This document shows, one piece after another, positions 63,199 through 64,000 of a stretch of 64,000 nucleotides of DNA (the first letter of the stretch is position 1; the number at the start of each line of letters is the position of its first letter). The stretch lies in NCBI RefSeq assembly GCF_031501865.1, contig NZ_JARRCW010000001.1:4539001-4603000 (forward strand), read 5' to 3'. Below the pieces are notes generated by a model, which saw only the letters and a program-made list of their open reading frames with translations, made no database searches and had not been told where the DNA came from. The position numbers and the translations under genes are program-made. Origin of the DNA: Pseudovibrio sp. M1P-2-3. GTDB taxonomy: Bacteria > Pseudomonadota > Alphaproteobacteria > Rhizobiales > Stappiaceae.

Positions 63199-64000
63199 CT
63201 AGCTAACCTGTCTTAACCGACGGAACTCGGCAATCCAAGCAGAAACTTGGCCTTGTGCTACAAGTACACCGCAAGTGGTTACAAGTACACCAAGTAACTG
63301 GATTATAGAGGGCATTTTACCGAATATAGCAGAAACACCTAAAGCAAAAACCGGTACAAAATTAAAGAAAATGGAAGTCTTCCCTGGTCCTCTTGTCGCG
63401 ACCCCCACATTCCAAAAAAGATAAGCCAAAACAGAACCAGCTATCCCCATGTACAGACAAGAAATATGGCTTATTGCATTACCGGACTGTAGATCAATAA
63501 TTGGAAATTCTAATGAGAATGCCATTATAGATAAGCCGACAGTACCAAAAAGCATAGTCCATGTTGTTGTTTCTAATGGTGTTGAATCAGAAACAAACAC
63601 ACGAGTACCAACAGTGTAAACTGCCCATGCAATACTCCCTAAAAAGATCATGATATCGCCAGTAGCAAAGAATATATTTCCGGAAAGTATCTCTCCATTT
63701 GTGACAACTAGCGCTACACCAATTAAACTAATCACCATACCAATAACACGTATGATTTCAGGCAGCTTTTTGCTAATCAATGCTTCTACAATATTCGCTG
63801 AAATTGGTGTTGTTGCCATGATTAAGGCAGCCGTAATTGGGTTGGATGTTTGTAGTCCCAAAAAAAGAGAACCATTAAATCCGGCTACGCCAATAACTCC
63901 TAAAATAGCGAAAGGGAGAAGGTTTTTTATGAGTATTTCCCGTCTGAAGGCACCCTTAACCATCATGACAACCATAATTGCGATAACAGCGATGGAAAAA
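63199..64000 (-). CDS. DMT/EamA-family transporter (5' end outside window)
   Basis: At least 266 residues of a 10-helix drug/metabolite transporter. Both EamA repeats are visible: the first with TAALIMATTPISANIVEAL, the second from MIFLGSIAWAVYTVGTRVFV to PSIIQLLGVLVTTCGVLV. The frame is still open at the right edge (FSIAVIAI precedes the ATG at 63975 and is itself hydrophobic), so the true start lies beyond the window. Substrate unknown; relatives export amino acids or other metabolites. It is more AT-rich than the IS-flanked operon to its left. Confidence 0.85.
   Translation of the reverse strand, partial: FSIAVIAIMVVMMVKGAFRREILIKNLLPFAILGVIGVAGFNGSLFLGLQTSNPITAALIMATTPISANIVEALISKKLPEIIRVIGMVISLIGVALVVTNGEILSGNIFFATGDIMIFLGSIAWAVYTVGTRVFVSDSTPLETTTWTMLFGTVGLSIMAFSLEFPIIDLQSGNAISHISCLYMGIAGSVLAYLFWNVGVATRGPGKTSIFFNFVPVFALGVSAIFGKMPSIIQLLGVLVTTCGVLVAQGQVSAWIAEFRRLRQVS

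Noticed and set aside
1-64000. CRISPR arrays or prophage structural genes
   Set aside because: No regularly spaced direct repeats, cas genes, terminase, portal or capsid-like proteins were seen.

Overview
The window reads as a chromosomal segment of a marine-type alphaproteobacterium (Hyphomicrobiales/Rhizobiales; Pseudovibrio/Stappiaceae-like is my best guess). The basis is gene order typical of that group (glnD-murJ, trpA-accD-folC, Tim44-mltA-smr-xre, ftsK with an aminotransferase, htpX/rsmB/heparinase/purH), the alphaproteobacterial forms of AccD, SDHAF4 (DUF1674) and TimA, and two families of short palindromic intergenic repeats like those common in Rhizobiales genomes. The taxonomic call is an inference; no rRNA is present.

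Positions 1-17.9 kb are housekeeping. They hold mutS (cut by the left edge), dut, a HAD hydrolase and cysK on the + strand. On the - strand follow folC, accD, trpA, trpS, murJ, glnD and a tightly overlapping block Tim44/TimA-mltA-smr-xre, with fxsA divergent to it. Two features stand out: trpA has no trpB beside it, and its protein carries Glu at the position of catalytic Asp60.

Positions 18-37.5 kb mix accessory and core genes: an acyltransferase, a secreted DUF2092 pair, a TetR/SDR/monooxygenase cassette with a candidate operator, a P3A-type proton ATPase, an autotransporter-like outer-membrane protein, ChaC, DUF2125, GNAT, a CitE-like lyase with DUF1737, a stand-alone cyanophycin-synthetase-like ATP-grasp enzyme, lolA, ftsK, an aminotransferase and a CorA/ZntB channel. 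Positions 37.5-44.2 kb return to core genes: SDHAF4, htpX, rsmB, a heparinase-like gene and purH.

From 44.3 kb the character changes to an insertion-sequence-rich accessory region. It contains an intact-looking IS630 element with an A7 frameshift site, a GT39 glycosyltransferase, a Tat-exported beta-carbonic anhydrase and an IS1111-type IS110 element with a candidate bridge-RNA region. It also holds an lgt fragment, a large secreted PcRGLX/YetA-like lyase candidate, a small secreted protein, an IS66 remnant fused to a truncated lysR, and an IS5 element killed by two stop codons. Between the IS66 and IS5 remnants lies the most interesting block: a four-gene operon encoding a ribbon-helix-helix-like protein, a PspA/IM30 protein, a YqiJ/NfeD-like membrane protein and a YqiK-type flotillin. 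A 28-bp palindrome sits on its translation start. This looks like a transferred, self-regulated membrane-stress module.

The right end has an AraC regulator divergent from a Tat-exported isochorismatase-family hydrolase, and a DMT/EamA transporter cut by the window edge.
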